Numbered from the stretch's first letter, positions 1 to 7,202 are shown. The stretch: DNA of 11,681 nucleotides from JAEUMW01 sp039807745 (GCA_039807745.1 JBDHRV010000115.1:1-11681), one strand, 5' to 3'. The notes: a model not told the origin generated them from the letters alone. Made by a program: numbers and translations.

Positions 1-1139
1 CCGTACTCGAAGCCGTCGGCGAAGCGGGTGGACGCGTTCACCATCACCGAGCTCGAGTCCACCTCGCGCAGGAAGCGGCGGGCGCGACCGAGATCCTCGG
101 TGACGATGGCGTCGGTGTGCCCTGAGCCGTAAACGGTGATGTGCTCGATCGCCTGCTCGAGATCGTCCACCACCCGCACGGCCAGGATCGGCGCCAGGTA
201 TTCGGTGTACCAGTCGTCCTCGGTGGCGGGCTTCATCTGCGCCACCAGCGCGCACGACGCTTCGCAGCCTCTCAGCTCGACCCCCTTCGCGAGATAGATC
301 GCCGCCAGCCGCGGCAGGAGGACGGGCGCGATGCGGCGATGGACGAGCAGCGTCTCCATCGTGTTGCAGGTTCCGTAGCGCTGGGTCTTGGCGTTGTCGG
401 CGATGCGGATCGCCTTTTCGATGTCGGCGTGGTCGTCGAGATAGACGTGGCACACGCCGTCCAGGTGCTTGATCATCGGGATGCGCGACTCCGCGATCAT
501 GCGCTCGATAAGCCCCCTGCCGCCGCGCGGCACGATCACGTCGACGTATTCGTCCATGCGCAGGAGCTCGCCCACGGCCGCGCGATCCGTCGTCTCCACC
601 ACCTGCACCGCGGTATCCGGCAGATCGGCTGCGCGCAGGCCCTCGTGGACGCACGCGGCGATCGCCTGGTTCGAGCGTATGGCCTCCGAGCCGCCGCGCA
701 GGATGGTCGCGTTGCCCGCCTTGAGGCAGAGCCCCGCCGCATCAGCGGTGACGTTCGGGCGCGCCTCGTAGATGATGCCGATCACGCCGAGCGGCACGCG
801 CATGCGGCCGACCTGGATGCCGGAGGGCCGGAAGCTCATCTGCGTGATCTCTCCCACCGGATCGCGCAGGGCGGCGATCTGGCGCAGGCCGTCGGCCATG
901 CTCTGCACGCCCTTCGCCGACAGCGTCAGGCGGTCGAGCAACGCCGCTTCGAGCCCCTGCGCCTGCGCTGCCGCGAGGTCTTCCGCGTTCGCCGCGAGCA
1001 GTCTTGCTTCGTCCCGGGCGATCGCGTCCGCCATGACGAGGAGTGCGCGGTCCTTCGCTTGCGTCTGCGCCTTCGCCATCGCGCGGGAGGCGACTCGCGC
1101 CGCCTTGCCGACACCCTGCATGTAGGTCCGCATGTCCAT
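1..1139 (-). CDS. proA: Glutamate-5-semialdehyde dehydrogenase (gamma-glutamyl phosphate reductase), 3' end cut by window edge
   Basis: ProA catalyses the second step of proline synthesis in the cytoplasm, the NADPH-dependent reduction of gamma-glutamyl phosphate to glutamate-5-semialdehyde. The reading frame is open from an ATG at 1139 to the left edge, giving 379 residues; the E. coli enzyme has 417, so roughly 40 C-terminal residues and the stop lie outside. Clear family motifs are VPLGVIGIIYEARPNV (115-130), KAGNATILRGGSEA (140-153) and KTQRYGTCNTMETLLV (251-266), in which Cys258 is the expected catalytic thiol of this aldehyde-dehydrogenase-fold enzyme. The start is supported by GAGGA about 7 nt upstream; a second in-frame ATG two codons later is possible. 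It follows holA by 28 bp on the same strand, so the two are probably cotranscribed. No frameshift or missing key residue is visible. Confidence 0.96.
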   Translation of the reverse strand, partial: MDMRTYMQGVGKAARVASRAMAKAQTQAKDRALLVMADAIARDEARLLAANAEDLAAAQAQGLEAALLDRLTLSAKGVQSMADGLRQIAALRDPVGEITQMSFRPSGIQVGRMRVPLGVIGIIYEARPNVTADAAGLCLKAGNATILRGGSEAIRSNQAIAACVHEGLRAADLPDTAVQVVETTDRAAVGELLRMDEYVDVIVPRGGRGLIERMIAESRIPMIKHLDGVCHVYLDDHADIEKAIRIADNAKTQRYGTCNTMETLLVHRRIAPVLLPRLAAIYLAKGVELRGCEASCALVAQMKPATEDDWYTEYLAPILAVRVVDDLEQAIEHITVYGSGHTDAIVTEDLGRARRFLREVDSSSVMVNASTRFADGFEY

Positions 1140-1167
1140 GCCCGTTCCTCGTTCGAGTTCCCTCATT

Positions 1168-2217
1168 CTAGCCCGAGCGCACGACGCGAGTCGGCCCGTG
1201 CGCGGGCTGCGCGGCTGCACCGGCCAGCGCGAGGGCGAGCCGGCCGAGCTCCCGCCACGGATCGCCGCGCTTCAGTCCCTTCACGACGAGATCGATCTGC
1301 GCGGCCGCGATGAGCGCGTCCTCGAGCTGCGCCAGCGGAACGCGGCGGGCGGCGCGCGCGACCCGGGCCTGTCGCGGTCCCCACACCTTGGCCGCCTTGA
1401 GGGCGGCCGGCTCGCTTAGCCCGGCGGCAAGACCCGCGGCGACGCGTGCCACCGTTCGCACCTCCTCTGCCACCGCCCACAGCGCCATCGGCGCCGCGAT
1501 ACCTTCGCCTTCCAGGCCCCGCAGCATGCGCGCGAGAAAATCGAGGTCCCCGGCGAAGAGCGCCTCACCGAGCGCAAAGGGATCGTAACGGGCAACATCG
1601 AGCACCGCCTGCTCCACATCAGCCAACGCGAGCGGTCCGGGCGAGCACAGCAGCGCGAGCTTCGCGACTTCCTGACGCGCCGCGAGCAGGTTGCCCTCGA
1701 CGCGATCGGCGATGAACCGGAGCGTGGCGTCGTCGGCGCTTTGCCCCTGGGCTGCGAGGCGGTCCGCAAGCCAGCGCGGGAGCTCGCTGCGCGCTACCAG
1801 ATTGGCCGCGACCAGCACGCCGGTCGCTTCCAGCGCCATGAACCACGCGGCTTTCACCGCACGCCAGTCCATGTCGGGCAGCGCGACCAGCGTCACCGTG
1901 TCCGGCGGCAAGGCGCGGACGTAAGTCTCGATCGCTGCCGCGCCTTCGCTCCCCGGCTTTCCGCTCGGTATGCGCAGCTCGATCAGGCGTCGGCTGCCGA
2001 AGAGGGAGAGGCTCTGCCCCGTAACACGCAGGTCCGCCCAGTTGAACCCCGGTTCGACGGTCAGCACTTCCCGCTCGACGTAGCCGGCGGCGCGCGCGGC
2101 TGCGCGAATGCGGTCAGCGGCCTCGAGCGCGAGCAGCGTCTCCGGGCCGTAGACGGTATACAGCGGTTTCACGCCGCGGGCGAGCTCGCGCGGCAGTTGC
2201 TCGGTGGCAAGACGCAC
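1168..2217 (-). CDS. holA: DNA polymerase III delta subunit (clamp-loader subunit)
   Basis: The delta subunit opens the beta sliding clamp within the clamp loader of the replicative DNA polymerase. The product is 349 residues, close to the 343 of E. coli. Recognisable segments are LYTVYGPETLLALEAADRIR near the N-terminus, the SLFGSRRLIELRIPSGKPG segment, and RSELPRWLADRLAAQG followed by a FIADRVEGNLLAARQEVAKL helix that matches the EGNLLA region of the family. As usual for delta, I see no P-loop in the AAA+-like domain. I chose the GTG at 2217 because it aligns with the usual N-terminus (VRLATEQLP...); the frame stays open to 2310 but that extension would overlap ptsI and looks unlike the family. 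No strong ribosome binding site is visible; the start lies 11 nt after the ptsI stop, which suggests translational coupling. The holA-proA order is common in betaproteobacteria. Confidence 0.93.
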   Translation of the reverse strand: MRLATEQLPRELARGVKPLYTVYGPETLLALEAADRIRAAARAAGYVEREVLTVEPGFNWADLRVTGQSLSLFGSRRLIELRIPSGKPGSEGAAAIETYVRALPPDTVTLVALPDMDWRAVKAAWFMALEATGVLVAANLVARSELPRWLADRLAAQGQSADDATLRFIADRVEGNLLAARQEVAKLALLCSPGPLALADVEQAVLDVARYDPFALGEALFAGDLDFLARMLRGLEGEGIAAPMALWAVAEEVRTVARVAAGLAAGLSEPAALKAAKVWGPRQARVARAARRVPLAQLEDALIAAAQIDLVVKGLKRGDPWRELGRLALALAGAAAQPAHGPTRVVRSG

Positions 2218-2228
2218 GGCCGCGGTCT

Positions 2229-3959
2229 TCAGCCGTTCAGACGCTCGACAAGCTCGCGGATGCGGTCGGGATCGTCGGCGCGCAACATCTTGCTGGCAAT
2301 CGGCGTGCACACCTCGAGGTCCGTTTTCAGCACCTGCTGCTTGACGGCCAGCAGGTGCGCCGGGTGCATCGAGAAGATGCGCAGCCCCAACCCCAGCAGG
2401 AGCCGCGTGAGCTTCACGTCGCCCGCCATCTCGCCGCAGACGGCGACCGGTACCCCGGCCTTGCCGGCCGTGCGGATGATGCCGGAGAGCAGGCTCAGCA
2501 CCGCGGGGTGAAGGGGATCGTACAGATGAGCGACGCGATCGTCGGCGCGGTCGATGGCGAGCGTGTACTGGATCAGGTCGTTGGTGCCGATCGAGAGGAA
2601 ATCGAGCTTGCGCGTGAAAAGACCCAACGCCAGCGCCGCCGCGGGAATCTCGATCATGCCCCCGAGCTGGATTGCCCGGTCATAGGGAATGCCGTCCGCG
2701 TCCAGGCTCTTCTTCGCCTGCTCGATCATGTGCAGCGTCTGTTCGAGCTCGCCCGCGCCCGACAGCATGGGGATGAGCAGCCGCACGTTGCCGAAGTGGG
2801 ACGCCCGCAGGATCGCCCGCAGCTGCACCTGGAACATGTTCGGCTCGGCCAGGCACCAGCGGATGGCGCGCAGCCCCATGGCCGGATTGGCAGTCATCCG
2901 CGTGTCGCCGCCGTTGGCGCGTTTGTCGGCGCCCAGGTCGAGGGTGCGGATCGTGACCGGGAGCCCGCGCATCTCGCGGGCAACGCGCCGGTAGGCCTCG
3001 AACTGCTCCTCCTCGTCCGGCAGGCTCGCCCGGTTCATGAACAGGAACTCCGAGCGAAAAAGCCCGATTCCCATGGCGCCGTATTCCTTCACCTCTTCCA
3101 CGTCGTCCGGGATCTCGATGTTCGCGTGCAGTTCGATCGGCGTCCCGTCCAAAGTGGTGGCGAACGTGGTGCGCAGGCGCTTGAGCTTGAGGCGCTCGAG
3201 CTCCCACTGGTTCTGGCGCAGCCGGTACTCGGAGAGGATCTGCTTGTCGGGATTGACGATCACCACACCCTGCGAGCCGTCGACGACGAGGTGCTCGGCT
3301 TCGTGGATCAGGGCGCGCGCGTGGTGGAGGGCCGCCACGCAGGGAATGCCGAGGCTGCGCGCGACGATCGCGGTGTGCGAGGTGGCCCCGCCGACGTCGG
3401 TGATGAAGGCCGCGAACTGGTGCTGCTTGAAGATCAGCATGTCGGCCGGCGAGATGTCGTGGGCCACCAGAATCGAGCTCTGCTCGCCGCCGCCGAGCGA
3501 GGTCGGACCGTAGCCCGGCTGTCCCAGCAGCGCCTTCATCACCCGCTCGACCACGTGCAGGACGTCGTCCTTGCGCTCGCGCAGGTAGGCGTCCTCCATC
3601 TTCCCGAACTGGCCGATGAGTGCCTCCGCCTTGAGCTTGAGCGCCCATTCGGCGTTGCACTGCTGGGTCTCGATCAGCCGTCGCGGCTCCTCCGAGAGCG
3701 TCGCGTCCTCGAGGATCATCTGGTGCAGGTTGATGAACGCATCGAACTCGGGGGGGGCGCTCGGGGGGATGTGTCCGCGCAGGGTGGCGAGTTCCTCGCG
3801 GGCCTGCGCGACGGCGCCCTCGAACCGGGCCACCTCGTCCTGCAGCCGCGACTTGGGCACCACGTAATGGGCGACCTCCAGCCGCGCGTGGGAGACCAGG
3901 TGCGCGTAGCCGATCGCGACGCCGCCGGACACGCCGAGACCGTGGATGGTGAAGCTCAT
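2229..3959 (-). CDS. ptsI: Phosphoenolpyruvate-protein phosphotransferase, PTS Enzyme I
   Basis: Enzyme I takes phosphate from phosphoenolpyruvate and passes it to HPr, the first step of the PTS relay in the cytoplasm. The product is 576 residues (E. coli 575). The N-terminal part carries the HPr-binding and phosphohistidine domains, with GGATSHTAIVARSLGIP at 190-206 placing the active His at 195. The C-terminal TIM-barrel PEP domain follows, with GIGLFRSEFLFM (297-308), DLGADKR (341-347), LSIGTNDLIQY (455-465) and AVCGEMAGD (506-514), where Cys508 is the conserved acid. All catalytic positions are present. I chose the ATG at 3959 (MSFTIHGLGVSGGVAIG), the normal N-terminus; the frame is open to 4070, but the extra 37 residues do not resemble the family. 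The ribosome binding site is weak. It lies 157 bp after ptsH in the same direction. Confidence 0.96.
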   Translation of the reverse strand: MSFTIHGLGVSGGVAIGYAHLVSHARLEVAHYVVPKSRLQDEVARFEGAVAQAREELATLRGHIPPSAPPEFDAFINLHQMILEDATLSEEPRRLIETQQCNAEWALKLKAEALIGQFGKMEDAYLRERKDDVLHVVERVMKALLGQPGYGPTSLGGGEQSSILVAHDISPADMLIFKQHQFAAFITDVGGATSHTAIVARSLGIPCVAALHHARALIHEAEHLVVDGSQGVVIVNPDKQILSEYRLRQNQWELERLKLKRLRTTFATTLDGTPIELHANIEIPDDVEEVKEYGAMGIGLFRSEFLFMNRASLPDEEEQFEAYRRVAREMRGLPVTIRTLDLGADKRANGGDTRMTANPAMGLRAIRWCLAEPNMFQVQLRAILRASHFGNVRLLIPMLSGAGELEQTLHMIEQAKKSLDADGIPYDRAIQLGGMIEIPAAALALGLFTRKLDFLSIGTNDLIQYTLAIDRADDRVAHLYDPLHPAVLSLLSGIIRTAGKAGVPVAVCGEMAGDVKLTRLLLGLGLRIFSMHPAHLLAVKQQVLKTDLEVCTPIASKMLRADDPDRIRELVERLNG

Positions 3960-4116
3960 GGGCGAAGCGTAATCGGTGCCACTGGAAGCGAAAAGGGGGT
4001 CGGAGGCGGGGGCATCGATCGGATGCGAGCGCGTGCGCTCGCGGCTGCGCGTTGGGGGGCGGGCGCTCATCGCCGGGGGGCGGCGGCTCGCACTGCGCTC
4101 CCGCTTTGCGCCGTGG
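3960..4116 (-). other. ptsH-ptsI intergenic spacer with GC-rich hairpin
   Basis: This 157-bp spacer is long for an otherwise tight operon. It contains a perfect dyad at 4025-4042: a 7-bp stem GCGAGCG/CGCTCGC with a 4-nt loop. No T-run follows on the minus strand, so it is not a standard intrinsic terminator. It may tune expression between HPr and Enzyme I or stabilise an mRNA end, but nothing in the sequence proves this. Confidence 0.3.
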
Positions 4117-4386
4117 TCACTCGCACTCGCCGAATCTGCTGGCGATCAACTGCATGAGCGCGCCCATCGCCTGTTCTTCGTCAGGACCGTCGGTCTCGAT
4201 GCCAACGGTCGAACCCTTGGCCGCTGCCAGCATCATCACGCCCATGATGCTCTTGGCGTTCACGCGGCGGCCGTTGCGGGAAAGCCAGATGTCGCTCTTG
4301 AACTGTCCGGCGAGCTGGGTGATCTTGGCGGAGGCCCGCGCGTGCAGCCCGAGCTTGTTCAGGATTTCGGTTTCTTGATGCTGCAT
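4117..4386 (-). CDS. ptsH: Phosphocarrier protein HPr
   Basis: HPr is the small cytoplasmic carrier that accepts phosphate from Enzyme I and hands it to EIIA proteins. The product has 89 residues, the normal length. The active-site motif LGLHARAS (12-19) puts the phosphorylated histidine at position 15. The second conserved motif NAKSIMGVMMLAA (43-55) includes Ser46, the site that HPr kinase/phosphorylase modifies in organisms that have it; no hprK gene is in this window. The start at 4386 lies inside the end of the upstream EIIA gene (28-nt overlap), with GGA about 6 nt before the ATG, so translation is probably coupled to EIIA. The genes on either side are PTS components, which confirms the call. 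Confidence 0.97.
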   Translation of the reverse strand: MQHQETEILNKLGLHARASAKITQLAGQFKSDIWLSRNGRRVNAKSIMGVMMLAAAKGSTVGIETDGPDEEQAMGALMQLIASRFGECE

Positions 4387-4784
4387 TTTTCCGTGTCAGA
4401 ACAGGGCATGCGCGCGACACCCTCGCGACCGCCGGACACGGCACGCGCCACGAGCGCCTCGAGCGGCTCGTTGCGATAGGTGAGCGCGCGCATCAGCATG
4501 GGCAGGCTCGCCCCGGCAACGCCTTCCACCTGCCCCGGAACGAGGAGCTGGCAGGCGATGTTGCACGGCGTCGCGCCGTAGATGTCGGTCAGCACCAGGA
4601 CGCCGGCACCCGAGTCCAGACTCTGAACGAGACGCCTTGCCTCGGGGACGATCGCCTGAGGATCGTCCTTCGGGTCGATGCCGATGTGCGTGAGTTGGGG
4701 CGGCGGGCCGCCCAGTACGTGCGTCGCACAACGGATCAGACATTCGCCGAAGGTCTCATGCGCAACGATCAGTATGCCAATCAT
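4359..4784 (-). CDS. PTS EIIA component, mannose (EIIA-Man) family
   Basis: A cytoplasmic EIIA protein that would take phosphate from HPr. The product is 141 residues, matching a single EIIA-Man domain without the fused EIIB of E. coli ManX. The N-terminus MIGILIVAHETFGECL carries the expected phosphorylatable His at position 9, and LVLTDIYGATPCN (63-75) is the conserved Asp-containing strand and turn that follows. The C-terminal tail after about residue 125 is polar and less conserved, and its codons overlap the start of ptsH by 28 nt. An AGGGAGG lies about 13 nt before the ATG, rather far for a ribosome binding site. No EIIB, EIIC or EIID gene is present here, so the protein is more likely regulatory than part of a sugar transporter; that role is inferred from gene content. 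Such EIIA-HPr-EI sets after gshB are typical of betaproteobacteria. Confidence 0.9.
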   Translation of the reverse strand: MIGILIVAHETFGECLIRCATHVLGGPPPQLTHIGIDPKDDPQAIVPEARRLVQSLDSGAGVLVLTDIYGATPCNIACQLLVPGQVEGVAGASLPMLMRALTYRNEPLEALVARAVSGGREGVARMPCSDTEKCSIKKPKS

Positions 4785-4825
4785 CGAGCGTGCGTCGCCT
4801 CCCTGCGATCACACGAAGTCCGCGA

Positions 4826-4831
4826 ATTGTA
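4826..4831 (-). promoter_or_regulatory. Possible -10 hexamer upstream of the EIIA gene
   Basis: On the minus strand the hexamer TACAAT (5 of 6 to TATAAT) lies in the 55-bp gap between gshB and the EIIA gene. The region 17 nt upstream, inside gshB, is GC-rich with no good -35 match. It could provide an internal promoter for the PTS genes, but the evidence is one hexamer only. Confidence 0.2.
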
Positions 4832-4839
4832 CTACGTCC

Positions 4840-5814
4840 CTACCGAGCGGGGCGGGACGGTGACGCCATGCTGCCCCCGACTGCGCGCTCGAGCGCGTCG
4901 ATCATCATCGCCGCCGCGTCGAACCCGGTCTGCTGGTGGATCTCCTGCATGCAGGTCGGGCTGGTGACATTGACCTCGGTGAGATGGTCGCCGATGACGT
5001 CGAGGCCGACCAGGAGCAACCCCAGCGCCCACAGCCGCGGGCCGAGACTCTCGGCGATCTCGCGGTCGCGGGCCGACAACGGCTGTGCGACGCCGATGCC
5101 GCCGGCCGCCAGATTGCCCCGGGTCTCCCCGGCCTTCGGGATGCGCGCGAGCGCATAGGGCACCGGTTCGCCGGCGATGAGCAGGATGCGCTTGTCGCCC
5201 TTGGTGATCTCGGGAATGAAGCGCTGCGCCATGATGGTCCGGCGCCCGAAGTGGGTGAGCGTCTCGATGATGACGCCGATGTTCGGGTCCCGGGCGTGCA
5301 GGCGGAACACGGAGGCCCCGCCCATGCCGTCGAGCGGCTTCAGGATGATGTCCCCGTGCTCGGCCAGGAAGGCGCGCACCAGCGCCTCCTTGCGGGTGAC
5401 GATGGTCGGCGGCGTGAACTCCGGAAAGCGCGCGATCGCCAGTTTCTCGTTGAAGTCGCGGATCGCGCCAGGACGGTTGTAGACCCGCGCCCCCTCCTGT
5501 TCCGCGAGTTCGAGCAGATAGGTGGAATAGATGTACTCCATGTCGAACGGCGGATCCTTGCGCATCAGCACGGCGTCGAAGCCCACGAGCGGCGTGTCGA
5601 CCGCGTCGGCGGCGCGGTACCAGTCGTGTTCGTCGCCGGTGAGCGTGAGCGGGCGTGCATGCCCGACGACCCGGCCATCCTGCCAGGCGAGATCCTCCTG
5701 GTGCAGGACGAAGAGGGCGTGCTGCCGCGCCGCAGCCGCCCGCATCATCGCGTAGGTGGAGTCCTTGTAGGTCTTGATGGACTCGAGAGGGTCGAGGATG
5801 AACGCGAGCTTCAT
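4840..5814 (-). CDS. gshB: Glutathione synthetase
   Basis: GshB joins gamma-glutamylcysteine and glycine with ATP hydrolysis, the second step of glutathione synthesis in the cytoplasm. The product is 324 residues (E. coli 316). The N-terminus MKLAFILDPLESIKTYKDST is typical. Further landmarks are MRKDPPFD (84-91), NEKL (122-125), ILKPLDGMGG (157-166, the ATP-grasp lysine and glycine-rich loop) and EVNVTSPT (280-287, metal and substrate side of the ATP-grasp site). I chose the ATG at 5814; a TTG at 5844 in the same frame would add ten residues not seen in the family. It is the first gene of the long minus-strand run and is followed 55 bp later by the EIIA gene. The partner gshA, which makes the substrate, is not in the window. 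Confidence 0.96.
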   Translation of the reverse strand: MKLAFILDPLESIKTYKDSTYAMMRAAAARQHALFVLHQEDLAWQDGRVVGHARPLTLTGDEHDWYRAADAVDTPLVGFDAVLMRKDPPFDMEYIYSTYLLELAEQEGARVYNRPGAIRDFNEKLAIARFPEFTPPTIVTRKEALVRAFLAEHGDIILKPLDGMGGASVFRLHARDPNIGVIIETLTHFGRRTIMAQRFIPEITKGDKRILLIAGEPVPYALARIPKAGETRGNLAAGGIGVAQPLSARDREIAESLGPRLWALGLLLVGLDVIGDHLTEVNVTSPTCMQEIHQQTGFDAAAMMIDALERAVGGSMASPSRPAR

Positions 5815-6180
5815 CGGGCAATCCGGGAGTAGGGGGAGGTGCAATAAAGCCCGATTCTAGCCTACCCTCACGGCGCCCCGGACTGCGAAGCGTACAGCCA
5901 GAACGGACACTGGTACTCGGCGGTGGCGGACTACGCGCGGCTGGGTTACTGCGCCCGGTTTCTGTCATCACTGTCACACAGGTCTCCGTCGGCACACCAC
6001 CCAGAACGAAGCTCTCGAACAGCCTGAAGACGAATCGTGACTTTGATCTCGACTGCATCCATGTCGGCGAGGACACGTGCGCTCAGTTGGCGGGTTTTGG
6101 ACGTCGCGGCTCCCCTTGCGTACTTGTCATGGCTCCCTCCAACGGAATCAGACTGACTGCATCGGGCATGAGGTTTACGC
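5815..6180. other. Gene-poor stretch between gshB and the degraded small ORF
   Basis: I recognise no intact gene here. A plus-strand frame from 5848 to 6027 is open for 60 codons with GC-rich third positions in its first part (residues such as APDCEAY and GHWYSAVADYARLGY), but it has no ATG and no family I recognise; it could be the tail of a decayed gene. A minus-strand frame at 5946-6191 encodes 81 residues without a recognisable domain. The 5940-6200 part looks less GC-rich than the neighbours, in keeping with non-coding or decaying sequence. Confidence 0.4.
5854..5859 (-). promoter_or_regulatory. Possible -10 hexamer for the gshB-PTS operon
   Basis: TAGAAT on the minus strand (5 of 6 to the sigma-70 -10) starts 45 nt upstream of the gshB ATG, a suitable distance for a short leader. 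I find no clear -35 at 16-18 nt spacing. The position is plausible because nothing else on this strand lies directly upstream of gshB. Confidence 0.3.
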
Positions 6181-6438
6181 ATGTCGGCCAATGTCGGCTT
6201 CCGGGAAATTATTGCGCGCCGAATCGAATAACTGGAAGTGGCCGATCATGTCTGCCGTCTGCTCTGGCCAGCCGAGCTGCACGACGCCACGGTGCGCGCC
6301 CGCTACAGGGGACGCTTTGCGGACGATCCGGACGCAGCGTCGCTCGCGAACTGGGATGTGTTCGAGCGCGAGCATCCGGACACCTTCGCGGAGTCCTCCA
6401 AGTTCTGGCTGAAAAAGCCGGGCGGCAGCATAGAATAG
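6181..6438 (+). pseudogene. Small coding remnant interrupted by an in-frame TAA; C-terminus resembles the tail of a SAM-dependent methyltransferase
   Basis: An ATG at 6181, with GAGG 7 nt upstream, opens 16 codons (MSANVGFREIIARRIE) and stops at TAA 6229-6231. The same frame then continues without a stop to TAG at 6436-6438, encoding about 68 residues with GC-rich third positions that look protein-coding. The end, FEREHPDTFAESSKFWLKKP, reminds me of the C-terminal tail of certain class I SAM-dependent methyltransferases, where a similar HPDTF...FW pattern occurs; this is memory of the family, not an alignment, and no methyltransferase core is present. A GTG at 6238 could start a 66-residue product instead. 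The gene may be a nonsense-broken relic or a real small ORF just upstream of the HTH-cupin gene (7 nt from its start). I favour a relic. Confidence 0.35.
6409..6436 (+). promoter_or_regulatory. Possible sigma-70-type promoter of the HTH-cupin regulator
   Basis: CTGAAA (6409-6414, 4 of 6 to TTGACA) and TAGAAT (6431-6436, 5 of 6 to TATAAT) are separated by 16 nt. Transcription would start near 6443, only a few bases before the GTG at 6446, so the message would be nearly leaderless. This fits the absence of a clear ribosome binding site at that GTG. Confidence 0.35.
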
Positions 6439-6445
6439 CGATGCC

Positions 6446-7084
6446 GTGAACGACCCTCTGCCACCCGACAAGCCGGAGGCAATTGCCGCCGAGGAGGGCA
6501 CCGATCGTTCGCTCTACCGCCACCTCGGCGGGACGATCCGGGAACTGCGGCAAGAGGATCATCTGACGATTGCCGACGTCGCCGCGCAGGCCGGCATCAG
6601 CCGCGGCATGTTGTCGAAGATCGAGAACGGTCAGGCCGCGACCAGCCTCGACACGCTGTCGCGCATTGCGCGCGCGCTGGGCGTCTCGCTCGCCCACCTC
6701 TTCCGCTATTTCGATGTGCCGTCGGGGGGCGCCCAGCTGGTGAGGTCAGGCGCGGGGATGGAGGTGGTACGCCGCGGCACCCGCTGCGGGCATACCTATC
6801 ATCTGCTCGCCTACGATCAGGGCCCGCAGAAGACCTTCGAACCCTTTCTGATCACGATGGACGATGCGTCCGAGGTGTTCCCCACCTTCGAGCACCCGGG
6901 CACGGAGTTCATCTACATGCTGGAGGGGAGGATCGAGTACCGCCATGGCCAGCATACCTACGTGCTCGCGCCCGGTGATTCACTCACCTTTCGCGGCAGT
7001 GTTCCGCACGGCCCGGAAAAGCTCATCGAGCTGCCGATCAGGTTTCTCGCGGTGATCGTGTACGGCGCGGCCGGCGAGGTCTGA
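6446..7084 (+). CDS. XRE-family transcriptional regulator with C-terminal cupin sensor domain
   Basis: A predicted cytoplasmic DNA-binding regulator of 212 residues. Residues about 27-85 form an XRE-type helix-turn-helix, with recognition helix around SRGMLSKIENG (52-62) and the usual LDTLSRIARALGVSLAHLF after it. Residues about 135-205 form a cupin barrel, with HPGTEFIYMLEGRIEYRHG (150-168), APGDSLTFRG (175-184) and VPHGP (187-190); His150, Glu154 and His188 are candidates for metal or ligand contacts. The start is a GTG at 6446, the only reasonable start before the HTH. In proteobacteria, regulators of this architecture often sit beside genes for amine, glutamate or ammonium metabolism, and this one converges on amt. 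A role in nitrogen control is therefore plausible but unproven; its ligand and targets are not evident from the sequence. Confidence 0.9.
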   Translation: MNDPLPPDKPEAIAAEEGTDRSLYRHLGGTIRELRQEDHLTIADVAAQAGISRGMLSKIENGQAATSLDTLSRIARALGVSLAHLFRYFDVPSGGAQLVRSGAGMEVVRRGTRCGHTYHLLAYDQGPQKTFEPFLITMDDASEVFPTFEHPGTEFIYMLEGRIEYRHGQHTYVLAPGDSLTFRGSVPHGPEKLIELPIRFLAVIVYGAAGEV

Positions 7085-7178
7085 ACCAATCGGCGATGCA
7101 GCGATCGGTCCGGCGCTCGAGTCGGTGCTGGCTGCGCTCTTCGCCATCGAAGTCGATTTCGCTGGGCGCGAGAAGCGA

Positions 7179-7202
7179 CACGGGCGCCCGCAGGCGCCCG
7201 TG
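7179..7202. terminator. Hairpin between the convergent HTH-cupin gene and amt, likely bidirectional terminator
   Basis: A perfect 10-bp stem CACGGGCGCC / GGCGCCCGTG with a 4-nt loop CGCA. It lies 95 nt after the stop of the plus-strand regulator and 23 nt after the stop of minus-strand amt, where a shared terminator is expected. Neither side has a strong T-run, so it may act as a weak terminator or as a 3'-end stabilising structure. Confidence 0.6.

Noticed and set aside
141..1313. Long plus-strand open frame of 390 codons
   Set aside because: It lies opposite proA, has an Arg/His-rich composition with no recognisable domain, and is an artefact of GC-rich antisense reading.
4025..4042. Hairpin in the ptsH-ptsI gap as an intrinsic terminator
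   Set aside because: The stem is short and no T-run follows on the minus strand; GC-rich DNA makes such dyads frequent.
2355..4157. 600-codon plus-strand open frame
   Set aside because: It is antisense to ptsI, which has full-length family identity; the composition (Asp/Arg/His/Val-rich) is typical of shadow frames.
5946..6191. 81-codon minus-strand ORF as a gene
   Set aside because: No recognised domain and polar, irregular composition with no family resemblance; position in a decayed interval makes it unreliable.
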